Source: Neoechinorhynchus agilis (lineage: Eukaryota > Acanthocephala). From it: a stretch of DNA of 64,000 nt. The notes beneath the pieces are model-generated. The model ran no database searches. It worked only from the letters and a program-made list of their open reading frames with translations, and had not been told where the DNA came from. Location of the stretch: positions 5,394,001-5,458,000 of the forward strand of contig CM121341.1 in assembly GCA_051530055.1 (NCBI GenBank), written 5' to 3'. Position numbers and translations under genes: made by a program. Below are positions 1-11,402 of the stretch, in pieces (positions within the stretch are counted from its first letter, which is position 1; each line of letters opens with the position of its first letter).

Positions 1-1
1 C

Positions 2-238
2 TTGGGATTTAGGTCTAGCTGTGAGTACGTCGTCTTTGTTCAAATCATGGGAGCTCCAATTATTTCCATTGCGTTTAATCCGACCGCCAATGAAGTGATT
101 AATGAACATTTCATACGGGCAATGTCTCTAATGTGTTCAGCAACGATTGCAATCATTTTCCCCGATGATCCTACCAATTTCAAATCAAAATGGAATTTAC
201 TGTGTTATTCATATTCGGTGTCTTACGCTCTGGAATAA
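2..238 (+). CDS. Possible 3' coding end of an unrecognised gene entering from the left edge
   Basis: An open frame runs from the window edge to a TAA at 236-238, and an AATAAA-like string overlaps the stop. The peptide has two hydrophobic stretches and an acidic PDDP motif, but no family is recognised. It could be the last exon of a gene lying mostly outside the window, or chance. No splice acceptor decides its start. Confidence 0.2.
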   Translation: MGFRSSCEYVVFVQIMGAPIISIAFNPTANEVINEHFIRAMSLMCSATIAIIFPDDPTNFKSKWNLLCYSYSVSYALE

Positions 239-690
239 AACAAGATTTTATCCATGTTTTGTGGCGTTGAACCATCAAACTTTTATTTGCCTTAAAATAG
301 ATTAATCAAATTCCTTTTTTTATGTATACATCACGACAAAAACCATGGATCCCAATTCTTTAAAATTCTCTTCGGGAAAACAAACATAATCGAAGGAAGC
401 TTTTTTAGAATGTTAGTATAAAGAATGTGTTTGTTTAAATGACCATTTTTTGCCAAGTTAAAAAATCTAACTTTGAACATTACCGAGCAGGAATTTTTGT
501 TTGTCCTGAGGAGAGGTTGGGCGACCTTTTTATAAGTATCCATCAAAAATGAATCGGCAAATAATTGAAAAAACCCATTTTTAAAAGTTCTTAAGCATGA
601 TTGCATGTATTTTCGAGGTAGAGGAGATTAGGCGTTCGAAATAATTGTGAAAAAAGAGTTCACCTCTCAAAATCTGTACTATTGAATCGT

Positions 691-900
691 GGACAATTTA
701 GAAGTGAGTTGTGCATTTCGTCTTTCATCCGAGTCTTTTATTTTTCTTGCAACAGAGATTTGTCTCGAAGCTCCAGTTTTCGTTCTAGATAGTTTCGAAT
801 CCAGACTAACCAAATCTGTTATTTTTAACCTCATTTCTAGGACTTTAGATGGATTCGGGTGCAGTTGTGGTACATTGTAACCTTTATTAAAATGTAAGAC
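691..900 (-). CDS. Possible 3' exon of an unrecognised gene
   Basis: The minus strand holds about 65 open codons, rich in Lys, Arg, Ser and Leu, ending at a stop near 680-690. An acceptor-like AG lies just before the codons GYNVPQ. The composition looks coding and helical, but no domain is recognised and no upstream exon was found. The rest of 239-1060 holds nothing I can support. Confidence 0.2.
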
Positions 901-1186
901 TCTATAAAATGCGTAGCAAAAAAGCTGAATCATCTGTCGCCCTTATTTTAAAACAAGCTACACAATGTTTCACCAAAGTGTTAACAACTAAAGAAATATG
1001 GAAGGTATTTTCTCACTGTGATGTTCAAAAAAGCTAAAAAAACAATGCAGGTAAATTTCCTGGGATGCTTTTTTCGTACAGAATGTTCATAAGCATCTTA
1101 TCATTGATTAATGTATCAATCATGTTTGCCGAGAAAAATGGGTTCTTCTATGCTATTCGATTTATGCGGTGCAATGGAAACGAAAC

Positions 1187-2612
1187 TCCCGTTGAAACAA
1201 ACTCTTCTAAGGTACGCCAACGAATCCGGCAATCTTTGAGAGAAAATCCTTCGGGATGATAAAATTAGAATTGTAGTGAAGATATTCGCCCGGTTAAAAC
1301 GTATTTTATTGCTTCAAAATATTTTTTAGCTATAAAATACCTTTCAACCGAGCGAGTATATTTTTGAACATTGTGGTGTGAATATTCTCTATACGGCGAG
1401 TTTTTCCATCCTCGAGATTTATTTGCATGTTTACCAATAAATTTGGAGGAGGGAAAAACTCGCTGTATAGAGAAAATGAACCCCTCGAAGGAAAAACTCG
1501 ATCGAATTGTGGTGAATATTCTCTATACGGCGAGTTTTTCCATCCTCGAGATTTATTTGCATGTTTACAAATAAATTTGGAGGGGGGAAAACTCGCTGTA
1601 TAGAGAAAATGAACCCCTCGAAGGAAAAACTCGATCGAATTGTGGTGAATATTCTCTATACGGCGAGTTTTTCCATCCTCGAGATTTATTTGCATGTTTA
1701 CAAATAAATCTCGAGGGGGAAAAACTCGCCGTATAGAGAAAATGAACCCCTCGAAGGAAAAACTCGATCGAATTGTGGTGAATATTCTCTATACGGCGAG
1801 TTTTTCCATCCTCGAGATTTATTTGCATGTTTACAAATAAATCTCGAGGAGGAAAAAACTCGCTATGTAGAGAAAAAGAACCCCTCGAAGGAGAACCTCC
1901 ATCGAATTGTTGCGAATATTCTCTATACGGCGAGTTTTTCCAACCTCGAGATTTATTTGCATGTTTACAAATAAATCTCGAGGAGGGAAAAACTCGCTGT
2001 ATAGAGAAAATGAACCCCTCGAAGGAAAAACTCGATCGAATCGTGGTGAATATTCTCTATACGGCGAGTTTTTCCATCCTCGAGATTTATTTGCATGTTT
2101 ACAAATAAATCTCGAGGAGGGAAAAACTCGCTGTATAGAGAAAATGAACTCCTCGAAGGAAAAACTCGATCGAATTGTGGTGACTATTCTCTATACGGCG
2201 AGTTTTTCCATCCTCGAGATTTATTTGCATGTTTACAAATAAATTTGGAGGAGGTAAAAACTCGCTGTATAGAGAAAATGAACCCCTCGAAGGAAAAACT
2301 CGATCGAATTGTGGTGAATATTCTCTATACGGCGAGTTTTCCCATCCTCGAGATTTATTTGCATGTTTACAAATAAATCTCGAGGAGGGAAAAACTCGCT
2401 GTATAGAGAAAATGAACCCCTCGAAGGAAAAACTCGATCTAACTGTGGTGAATATTCTCAGTCGGTTAGAAATCATTTTGTTGTGTGGAAACCTCGTTTT
2501 ATCACGAACTCACATATTTATAAAAAATTGACGAGGCGAGATTTCCTCTCTTTTCGGAATATTTCGCAAACAATGATTTTTAACTGGCGCCACACAAGTC
2601 AAAATTAACCAT
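1187..2612 (+). mobile_element. Terminal-inverted-repeat element with a 134-bp foldback satellite core (copy A)
   Basis: Both ends carry a related inverted motif: GAGAGAAAATCC, a short gap, then CGGGATG. Between them, about 1371-2460, lie roughly eight tandem 134-bp units. Each unit contains a near-perfect inverted repeat of about 84 nt centred on CATGTTTA, with arms reading from CTCTATACGGCGAG to its complement. The same flanks and core recur in opposite orientation at 48.27-50.81 kb with about twice as many units. No transposase frame is present, so this is a non-autonomous element, or a satellite that grew inside one. Open frames within it are by-products of the repeat. It may sit in an intron of the SLC17 gene that follows. 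Confidence 0.75.
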
Positions 2613-2677
2613 CCCGAAATGGATTTTCTCTCGATATGATTAGCAATTTAAATTGTCGAATCGACTGATCATTTAAG

Positions 2678-4415
2678 AGTTTTACTTGTTACGACTGGTC
2701 CGATAATGTGAACTCAACACTCATTGGAATGGTGTTCATTGGATACGCTATTTCTCAAATATTTTCAGGATGGCTGACGAAGAAAATGGGCATTAAACTC
2801 GCAGTGATAACAGCACAAATCGTTGTCTTTATAACCACTGCAATAATCCCATTGGCTGCGCAAGTTTCCTGGATTTTTCTTGCGGTCGTGAGATTTATTA
2901 CCGGATTCGCTAAAGTTAAGACTCTTCGGTGTTCGTGGTTACATTTGAACATTTTAAAGGGATTCATTTGGCCTTTCGTTTTGATGACAGTTTCGTATTG
3001 GTCTCCGGAAACTGAAAGAGGTATTCATTTAGGAATAATGAGTTCGGGTTCGTTTTTTTTCAAATAACCGATAATTTAATTTGTAAATTCAAGGTATATG
3101 TGTTGGCCCTTTTATAGCGGTGATCTTATCTGGGCCGTTATGCGAATTAAAAACGCCAACATCTTCATCGTATGACTATTTAGTTCAGGGATGGTCAATT
3201 TATTATTACGTTTTGTGTAAGATTTTTTTAATGGTGATCAAAAATGTTAATTTTTTTCCATTAGCTCTAATGGGGCTCATTGTTATTGTGTTGGATATTG
3301 TATTTTATTCGAGCGATCCGGAAACTAATCGATTCATTTCTCTAAAAGAGAAAAACTACATCCGATCTCATAAAATCGGAAGACCGACTCATGAAAATAA
3401 ACAATTGGTATAAATATTAGTGGAAATCTTTTTGTAAATCGCTTTGATAAACATATTCTTTACTTCGGGATACCCAATCCTTTGACGGTTCTCTAATGTC
3501 TCAATTTTAGCGAGTGCCATACAAGCAAATCCTTTTTTCCCGGGCATTTTTTGGATTTAACGCTGGAATTGTTTTATCGGACGTTGGTCTTTTTGCGACA
3601 TGGACAATCATCCCGGAGTATATCAGAGAAACGTTTGGATCAACAAATGCAACGGTTACACGGAAATCACACACCCACACACTTCGTTAATTTCGAAATA
3701 TTTAGTCGTTGGCTTTATCGATACCTTATTTGATAAACCTAATTGCTACCATCGCGTCGGGATCTCTATCGACACATTTAATAAACAAAGGAATCTTGAG
3801 TAGGACTGCATCAACGAAGATATTCCATTCCACTGGTCAGTGTTCATCGTCTAACGCTTCCATTGAAGATTTTATTCGTAGGATGCATTGTGGCGGCACT
3901 ATGCCTATTTCCGATTCCATATCTAAATGTAAATCAAATAGCACTCGTCGGTCTATGCTTATCGCTCGGTTTCGGCTTTCAGTAAACATTTTCCTCCTAA
4001 ATAATCCTTAGTTAAAATGATTTAAGTGGTATCATCATTGGAGCTGGATTTCAGCTGAATTGTAGCGACTTCGCTGGAGTTTTTGCAGGAGTCGTGTTCA
4101 CTCTTGGTAATGTGCTATCGAACTCCGTTGGTGCCACACTTAGTTATCTTACTAACGTTATTAAAGGTGCAGCCGTAAGTATTTATAAGCGAATTTTTTT
4201 TAATCAAAAACATTGTTCGTCTAAAGGTAGCCGGGGAAAATGGATGGAGAAACGTATTATACGCATTTTCAGGGGCGTACTTTTTGAGTGCTTTGTTATT
4301 TTCAGTATTTGCAAGTGGACAATTACAGTCCTGGGCTTTTGTAAAGGATAACTACGTTGAACAAGAAGAAATCAGCTTAAATGAACAATTAAATAATGAA
4401 GTAAGCTATGAGTAA
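2678..4415 (+). CDS. SLC17-family (sialin / phosphate / vesicular glutamate type) transporter, 5' end not found
   Basis: This is a major-facilitator anion transporter that would act in the plasma or vesicle membrane. Exons at about 2678-2914, 2960-3047, 3094-3216, 3265-3407, 3511-3654, 3706-3835, 3869-3981, 4027-4174 and 4227-4415 follow the SLC17 pattern. TM2 reads IGMVFIGYAISQI, a proline-rich TM4 follows, a YWSPETERG loop matches the family's W-x-P-x-ER, and then comes a mid-loop with SDPE and ISLKEKNYI. The C-terminus reads FASGQLQSWAF, the family's SGE-x-Q-x-W signature. Most introns are 41-60 bp with GT-AG ends and matching phase. One junction (about 3835-3869) is one base out of phase. 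The first exon is missing; an open frame at 1065-1209 with a hydrophobic segment is a weak candidate, separated by the array element. Substrate cannot be told. Confidence 0.8.
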
Positions 4416-4460
4416 CCTTAACTGCAATAAAAAGAGAATTTCTCTGTTTATTTTTTGATA

Positions 4461-6818
4461 CTACCACGCGCTTTTAAGGCTGAGGCCGTCGAATGGTTCA
4501 AGAGATCCAATTGCAACATCATCTTCAGGATTTAGATGAATCGTTTGATTACAGAAAAACTTAAGAATCACCGAACTACTCAGCTTTTTGATTTGAACGT
4601 TTTCAATGGTCCACCTCATCGCGGATCCAATGTCGTCTGTTGAATTTCCACGAGTTCTTATAATACGAATCCAGCCTTTGACCGGACAGTCAGTATAGGT
4701 GAAAGTCAAGCCGGTAAGCAAATATCCGGATTGTGCAAACAAATTTTGGTATAGATCCAAAGGCAGAATCGCATTATCAGATAATCCCCGTTCACCCGTA
4801 ATTTCCATACTTGCAGCAATTGAACCATCGATGTAACCAATGCACATGGCAGTTGCGATCGAAATTTCGTATTGCTCTAAAACACCTTCGCCCGAATCTT
4901 CATACATTGTAATGTGAGGAGTTAGACTTTGGATACTAGCAAACACACCCTCCGTTGATTTTACCTTTGAACTTTTAAGATATGGCTGACCTACGTTTAT
5001 CCGAATTCTATAGCCACCCTCCTCAACACTGAGAAAATGACCAATATCGTACCTTATCGCGGGATCTTCTCCCACACGAACGCTAATCGATTCAAGAAAC
5101 CACGTTTGATTCGTTTCGTTGTCTTCAGCTTCGATTTCAATTGCGGTCAATTTACCAATCGAAGCGGCAAAGTACTCGAATAAATCCTCGCTACCGTACT
5201 CAAATGGACACAATTTATTATCAAGAGCTTCCAAGTAAGCTGAGAAAATAGAGTCCGGTTTTGTTCCGTAAAGAGTTACCTTCACAGCTCCGTCAAACGA
5301 AGAACGTGGAAGGTATCCGGTTTTCGTTTTTAACGATCGCCTTAATATATCTCAAGAAACTTTGGGCTGAAACCCATCTAAACTTATTGAATAATTTAAA
5401 GGCAAATCATGTAAATTGACTTTTAAGATTTAACTTCTTGGACACCACCTAATCGCTTATAGAAAATATTTCTTAGCTCACGAAATGCAGAATAAAAATA
5501 CGCTAAAAAATAGCGAACATCGCAGGATTTCTACCTTTTTTTTAAAAGACCTCTAAGAACTTTTTAGACTCAAAAAGCATGCAATTTATGTATATTTAAC
5601 ACGCTTTCTAATCGCTTATAGAAAATATTTCTTAGCTCACGAAATGCAGAATAAAAATACGCTAAAAAATAGCGAACATCGCAGGATTTCTACCTTTTTT
5701 TAAAAGACCTCTAAGAACTTTTTAGACTCAAAAAGCATGCAATTTATGTATATTTAACACGCTTTCTAATCGCTTATAGAAAATATTTCTTAGCACACGA
5801 AATGCAGAATAAAAATACGCTAAAAAATAGCGAACATCGCAGGATTTCTACCTTTTTTTTAAAGGCCTCTAAGTTTAAAAATAGATTAAGGTGTTTCTTA
5901 TAGAATACCGAACCTCCTCCTTAGCGATCCTTTGCATTTCCTTTGTGTCATATCCTGGGACCGTGTCCAATTCAAGCTCAATCGTAGTTTTCCGATCGCG
6001 ATAGTGTTCATCTAACCACCGGAAAACTGGAAAATTGTAAATTCGGATATTATTGTCAGTTGGTGGTTTCGTTAATACATTAATCCTATTTACGTACCAA
6101 GCCGGAGCTGACCGCTCAGCGCCTTGACTTATCCTCAATTTCACTAAATTACCGAATGCTTGTGTTCGACGAGCTGTAAAGAACGATATTCTACCGCTTT
6201 CCAGTGGCAAGTATGTCCCTCGGAAGCATGTAAGCAAACTCGCATGGATCTCAAGTCCTTTATTGTCGATCAGGTAAGCATTGGCAGCCGCTTGAGTACC
6301 CGTATACTTCCCTTTGGCTGTTTCCACCATGATAATAAAATCATCCGGATTCGGTTCTTTAACTTCACTTTCAATAATTTCCGTAAAAGTCGCGCAGACT
6401 CCACGATTAGGTTGAATTAGACTGTCGACCCCTATAAAATACTTCTTTAACGTAGTTCGATTAAACACTTCGATGGAACGCACGTGCCAACTCTTTGGAA
6501 AACTATCTTCACTTCCTAAGATTTCAAATTTAGACAATTGACCGATTTCTTTGTCTTTATGCACATATTTTGTTACGGATCCAGTGGAAAGTGGAGTTCT
6601 AAAGCTCTGAGATTTGCACATTGAAATGAATTCAGACCGTTTTCCTTCGGAGCCATGGAGAATCATGGACAATGGAGGAATTGGTGCAATCGGAGGACCC
6701 ACGATTGTGACAATTTGAATTAAATACTCCACCTTTTCGTCGTAATCTATATCCAACGGTTCAAAAAGCTCATCTTCAGCCGATCTTGTAACGTCCTCCG
6801 TTGCATCTATTGCAAAGG
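4461..6818 (-). CDS. Multi-PLAT-domain protein (LOXHD1-like), two exons, 5' end incomplete
   Basis: PLAT/LH2 domains are beta-sandwiches that bind membranes or proteins; tandem PLAT proteins of the LOXHD1 type work in hair cells and cilia. Exons 5909-6818 and 4461-5340 join in phase through a 568-bp GT-AG intron. About four PLAT-like units are visible. One has YLIQIVTIVG, another YEISIATAMCIGY, and each is followed by GxxG-type turns and a closing strand with a conserved Trp: SWHVRSIEVF, PAWYVNRINV, TWFLESISV and RWTIENVQI. The upstream boundary is an AG at about 6819; no in-frame ATG precedes the first domain, so a 5' exon is unidentified. The gene ends 455 bp upstream of nothing but SLC17's tail, which converges on it. 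The intron is filled by a 159-bp tandem repeat. PLAT assignment is good; orthology to LOXHD1 is inferred. Confidence 0.7.
5447..5875. repeat. 159-bp tandem repeat, about 2.7 copies, inside the PLAT gene intron
   Basis: The unit beginning CTAATCGCTTATAG recurs near 5450, 5608 and 5767 with very few differences. The whole array lies inside the intron 5341-5908. The copies are close to identical, implying recent expansion or homogenisation. Confidence 0.85.
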
Positions 6819-6955
6819 CTTTTCACTTACTAAAGAACGGGCGAATGAACGAAAATTCACACTCTCTCTCTACTTTTAAAAAATGAAAAGTTTGAAATTG
6901 GCTAATTTACGTGCCACTACTAATCTACTACTGTTAATCGAAAAGGGAACTAAAA

Positions 6956-8950
6956 TTAAAAACAAAAAGCCAGTTGCTTTAAATCGGTTCCTCGATCGAA
7001 TTCACGCAATGATTTAAATCCTCGCACCTTTCCAAAGATCTCCTTGATCATCACTTCAGCTTTCGATGCATCTTCTGAAGCGTGCAAAGCGTTTTCCACT
7101 TCGTCTTTTCCATAAATCGCTCTCAAAGAATTCGGGCTTGAAACCTTTGCGTCCGAGGGTTTAAATGGACCAACAATTTCTCTTAATGCGTCCACGGCAG
7201 TTTCCCTCTTCAACGCCATCACATAACAATCTCCGCTGGCTATGTAATTGACTAAACGTCTGAAATACGACTGGGCTTCATGCTGTTTATAGAGCTTGTA
7301 GATTGTTTTGGACTTTAGTTTCGTTTTCGTTTGCCCAAGGACCGAAAATTTGTTTCTTCGAACAATTTTTGTGATATCGCTCAATAGTTCATCCGTATAG
7401 CCTGGTTTTAACATCGCCAAGGTTGTTTGAACTGGAAAGAAGATCCCAATCTCAAACCGAGCAGAACTGCGATTAAAAGAGCCATGGATGCAATTGACGC
7501 CTGTTGCCCATGTATCATACTTTGCCCTCAATCTAGAAGGATTCTTTAATTTTTATGAAAAAGGAACGAAAACTTACGTGTTTTGCCTACCAGTGAGTTT
7601 CTCTTTTGACGCTGGACCGATTAGAGTCTTGAATTCGTTTATTGCATGCGTTTTTTGAAGAACCATTATAGTAGAAGTGGACATTGTCATTTCACGAATC
7701 AGATTATCGAAATAATATCGATTTCGATGCATTTTATAGAGCCGAATCGCCTCATCTGTAGAGATGGCATACCTTTTCAAAAATATTGTAACAAATCCTG
7801 CATTTTTGATGTCATTTATAATCTCTTTTTCGTATTTTGCGGCTGCAGTAGGTCGTATGATTGCCAGCGTCCGCTCTTGCCGTTCAAAGTCGTGGTATGG
7901 AATACCGTCGGAAATGTAGCTTCCTTTATAGTCTGGAAATAGAACCTTCATGATTTGGGCAGTATCAGCGTCGCCAAAACTCACTTCAACGGCGTCATCC
8001 ATCGCATTTTTCTCGAATTTCTCTTTAGAGGGATTTAATCTTTCCTTTTTTGAGATACGTGAATTAGAATCAGCAAACATTTCGCTCAATATAGTGTCCG
8101 TAAAAACTCCAGTCCGGCCGCTTGAGACAACTAAAACAATAGATTGTCCTTTCATCATGACCTTTCGCGCTTGAGCTCTATCCTCTATACTTCTTTGATC
8201 TTTACGTTTTATCGTAAAAAATGCTTGAGGAATCCACATTGTAGCCTCTTTCCATATGAATAACCTTTTAGCAATGAAATTCTTTAAGTCTGACGCTTTT
8301 TTAACATCCATACTAATATTTGGTTTTATGATTATTATCCTTGTTGTGAGCTCAACCGGACTCTCTACGATCCAATTATCATTGTCCAGGCGTTCTCCAA
8401 TCGAAGACACAATGTTCTCTAGACTATCGCTTTTTGAGACATTGTACACAGTCTTTCCCATGAATATTGGAGCATCCCAAGTCGTTTCTTTGCCAATGTC
8501 ATCATCCTGAACGATAGAACTTGATTTCCGAATCGCAAATGGTTCTCTCTTCTTTTCACAATCACTTAAACACTCAATCACGGTGTTCTCTATTTTGACA
8601 ATGTCACAATCAACGACAATATCAATCACTTCAGAATCTACAAATATTTGAGTGACTGGGCAACACTTTCCCCGATACGGGATTCCTTCAGTGACCTCGT
8701 CCTGTAAAACTGTAAAATACAAAACTGGACAGACATTCGACGAAAAACGCTTGATTATCCTTCGGGCGTTGCTAATGAGTGGACGAGACGGCCCGGAAAA
8801 CTCAGGATAAAACTCCACCATTTTTACACCCTTCACTGCAACCATTGCACTGAATTCAGCGTCCGTATGGATGTCCACTCGAAACCGATCATCGGCAACC
8901 TGGTCCTTATTCTTCTTTGCCTCTTGATCTTTACTTTGAACTTCCTTCAT
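6956..8950 (-). CDS. NME8: Thioredoxin-NDK protein of the NME8/TXNDC3 type
   Basis: A real ATG at 8950 opens exon 7578-8950, joined by a 45-bp GT-AG intron to exon 6956-7532. Together they encode 649 residues with no breaks, close to the usual length of the family. A thioredoxin-like domain (about 20-125) is followed by a degenerate NDK unit (about 170-300), a second NDK unit (about 360-500) beginning TLAIIRPTA, and a third (about 500-640) beginning TLAMLKPGY. The second unit keeps the NDK active-site histidine context NCIHGSFNRSSA, and the third reads ALHASEDASKAE. Family members are axonemal dynein-arm or sperm-tail components. The thioredoxin active site reads EFSGPSRP, so the two redox cysteines are absent and the domain should be structural. 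Only about 140 bp separates the stop from the PLAT gene downstream. Confidence 0.88.
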
Positions 8951-9155
8951 GCTTTCTTGCCCAATTTCACATGTACCGTGATTTTCTATTGGATGGCGTT
9001 GCTATAGCAACCGCTTTTGGTATCGTCCCAACGTAAAAGTTTAAAGAAATGATGCACAATATCATCATTGATTTCGACTGATTTCTCAACCGTATGTTGT
9101 CGTTTCGATCGTAATCTTATTTTAGCAATTTCCGCGATTAAGAACAAATGTTTAT

Positions 9156-9200
9156 TTTGGACCGAAATTTCGGAGTTTCACTCCTTCCTCAGGGTCCAAA
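9156..9200 (-). ncRNA. Hammerhead-ribozyme-like motif, short dimer-type form
   Basis: On the minus strand an 8-bp outer stem (TTTGGACC with GGTCCAAA) encloses CTGAGGA, then a 5-bp stem GGAGT/ACTCC with loop GAA, then GAAA and TTTC. CUGANGA and GAAA are the hammerhead core, and every core base seems present. Stem III is essentially missing; GAAATTTC is self-complementary, as in short hammerheads that pair as dimers. Such motifs are known from Penelope-like elements and retrozymes. Activity is not shown. The rest of 8951-9290 holds nothing else I recognise. Confidence 0.4.
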
Positions 9201-9296
9201 AAATAATGGCAGAGTTAGAACAAAGTCAGTGAGCAACTCAGGCAAAAGTTCCGAGCATGGTACTTAATTGCCGTCGAGAGCCTCAGTCCTTGATTG

Positions 9297-11402
9297 CGTC
9301 TTAAAGATTTTGTAGAAAATCTTCTTTGTCTAATCTCACACCGCTCAAAAAAGAATGCTAAAACTTCTCTTTCTTGTTTACTATTAATAATTCATTTCTA
9401 AAACGGCTTCTTAAAGATTTTGCAGAAAATCTTTTCTGTCAAATCTCATATCGCTCAAAAAAGAATGCTAAAACTTCTCTTTCTTGTTTACTATTAATAA
9501 TTCATTTCTAAAAACGGCTTCTTAAAGATTTTGTAGAAAATCTTCTTTGTCTAATCTCACACCGCTCAAAAAAGAATGCTAAAACTTCTCTTTCTTGTTT
9601 ACTATTAATAATTCATTTCTAAAAACGGCTTCTTAAAGATTTTGTAGAAAATCTTCTTTGCCTAATCTCACACCGCTCAAAAAAGAATGCTAAAACTTCT
9701 CTTTCTTGTTTACTATTAATAATTCATTTCTAAAAACGGCTTCTTAAAGATTTTGTAGAAAATCTTCTTTGTCTAATCTCACACCGCTCAAAAAAGAATG
9801 CTAAAACTTCTCTTTCTTGTTTACTATTAATAATTCATTTCTAAAAACGGCTTCTTAAAGATTTTGTAGAAAATCTTCTTTGTCTAATCTCACACCGCTC
9901 AAAAAAGAATGCTAAAACTTCTCTTTCTTGTTTACTTTTAATAATTCATTTCTAAAAACGGCTTTAATTTTTTTTTTTTCTAAAAGGCTCAAGATTTTGT
10001 AGAAAATCTTCTTTGCCTTATCTCACACCGCTCAAAAAAGAATGCTAAAACTTCTCTTTCTTGTTTACTATTAATAATTCATTTCTAAAAACGGCTTCTT
10101 AAAGATTTTGTAGAAAATCTTCTTTGTCTAATCTCACACCGCTCAAAAAAGAATGCTAAAACTTCTCTTTCTTGTTTACTTTTAATAATTCATTTCTAAA
10201 AACGGCTTCTTAAAGATTTTGTAGAAAATCTTCTTTGCCTTATCTCACACCGCTCAAAAAAGAATGCTAAAACTTCTCTTTCTTGTTTACTTTTAATAAT
10301 TCATTTCTAAAAACGGCTTCTTAAAGATTTTGTAGAAAATCTTCTTTGTCTAATCTCACACCGCTCAAAAAAGAATGCTAAAACTTCTCTTTCTTGTTTA
10401 CTATTAATAATTCATTTCTAAAACGGCTTCTTAAAGATTTTGTAGAAAATCTTTTCTGTCAAATCTCATATCGCTCAAAAAAGAATGCTAAAACTTCTCT
10501 TTCTTGTTTACTATTAATAATTCATTTCTAAAAACGGCTTCTTAAAGATTTTGTAGAAAATCTTCTTTGCCTTATCTCACACCGCTCAAAAAAGAATGCT
10601 AAAACTTCTCTTTCTTGTTTACTATTAATAATTCATTTCTAAAAACGGCTTCTTAAAGATTTTGTAGAAAATCTTCTTTGTCTAATCTCACACCGCTCAA
10701 AAAAGAATGCTAAAACTTCTCTTTCTTGTTTACTATTAATAATTCATTTCTAAAACGGCTTCTTAAAGATTTTGTAGAAAATCTTTTTTGTCTAATCTCA
10801 CACCGCTCAAAAAAGAATGCTAAAACTTCTCTTTCTTGTTTACTATTAATAATTCATTTCTAAAAACGGCTTCTTAAAGATTTTGTAGAAAATCTTCTTT
10901 GCCTTATCTCACACCGCTCAAAAAAGAATGCTAAAACTTCTCTTTCTTGTTTACTTTTAATAATTCATTTCTAAAAACGGCTTCTTAAAGATTTTGTAGA
11001 AAATCTTCTTTGCCTAATCTCACACCGCTCAAAAAAGAATGCTAAAATTCTCTTTCTTGTTTACTTTAATAATTCATTTCTAAACGGCTCTTAAAGATTT
11101 TGAGAAAATCTTTTGTCAATCTCAACGCTCAAAAAAGAATGCTAAAACTTCTCTTTCTTGTTTACTTTAATAATTCATTTCTAAAAACGGCTCCTTAAAG
11201 ATTTTGTAGAAAATCTTCTTTGCCTAATCTCACACCGCTCAAAAAAGAATGCTAAAACTTCTCTTTCTTGTTTACTTTTAATAATTCATTTCTAAAAACG
11301 GCTCCTTAAAGATTTTGTAGAAAATCTTCTTTGCCTTATCTCACACCGCTCAAAAAAGAATGCTAAAACTTCTCTTTCTTGTTTACTATTAATAATTCAT
11401 TT
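9297..11402. repeat. About 111-bp satellite, roughly 19 copies
   Basis: The unit contains AAAGATTTTGTAGAAAATCT, a short inverted repeat around TTTTGTAG, then CACCGCTCAAAAAAG and a TTCTTGTTTACT stretch. Copies are nearly identical and differ mainly at a few positions (TTTACTATTAA versus TTTACTTTTAA; GTCTAATC versus GCCTTATC). One interval at about 11041-11130 has several dropped bases. The last copy runs into the stop codon of the isochorismatase-like gene. Confidence 0.92.

Noticed and set aside
1330-2531. Many overlapping 60-125-codon open frames on both strands, and again at 48.3-50.7 kb
   Set aside because: They repeat with the 134-bp unit; 134 is not a multiple of three and the frames are by-products of the foldback satellite.
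4461-6818. Possible lipoxygenase
   Set aside because: Only PLAT/LH2-type beta-sandwich units are seen; there is no catalytic lipoxygenase domain with its iron-binding histidines.
9297-11402. Regular spaced repeats as a possible CRISPR array
   Set aside because: The whole 111-bp unit is repeated without unique spacers, and the window is from an animal genome.
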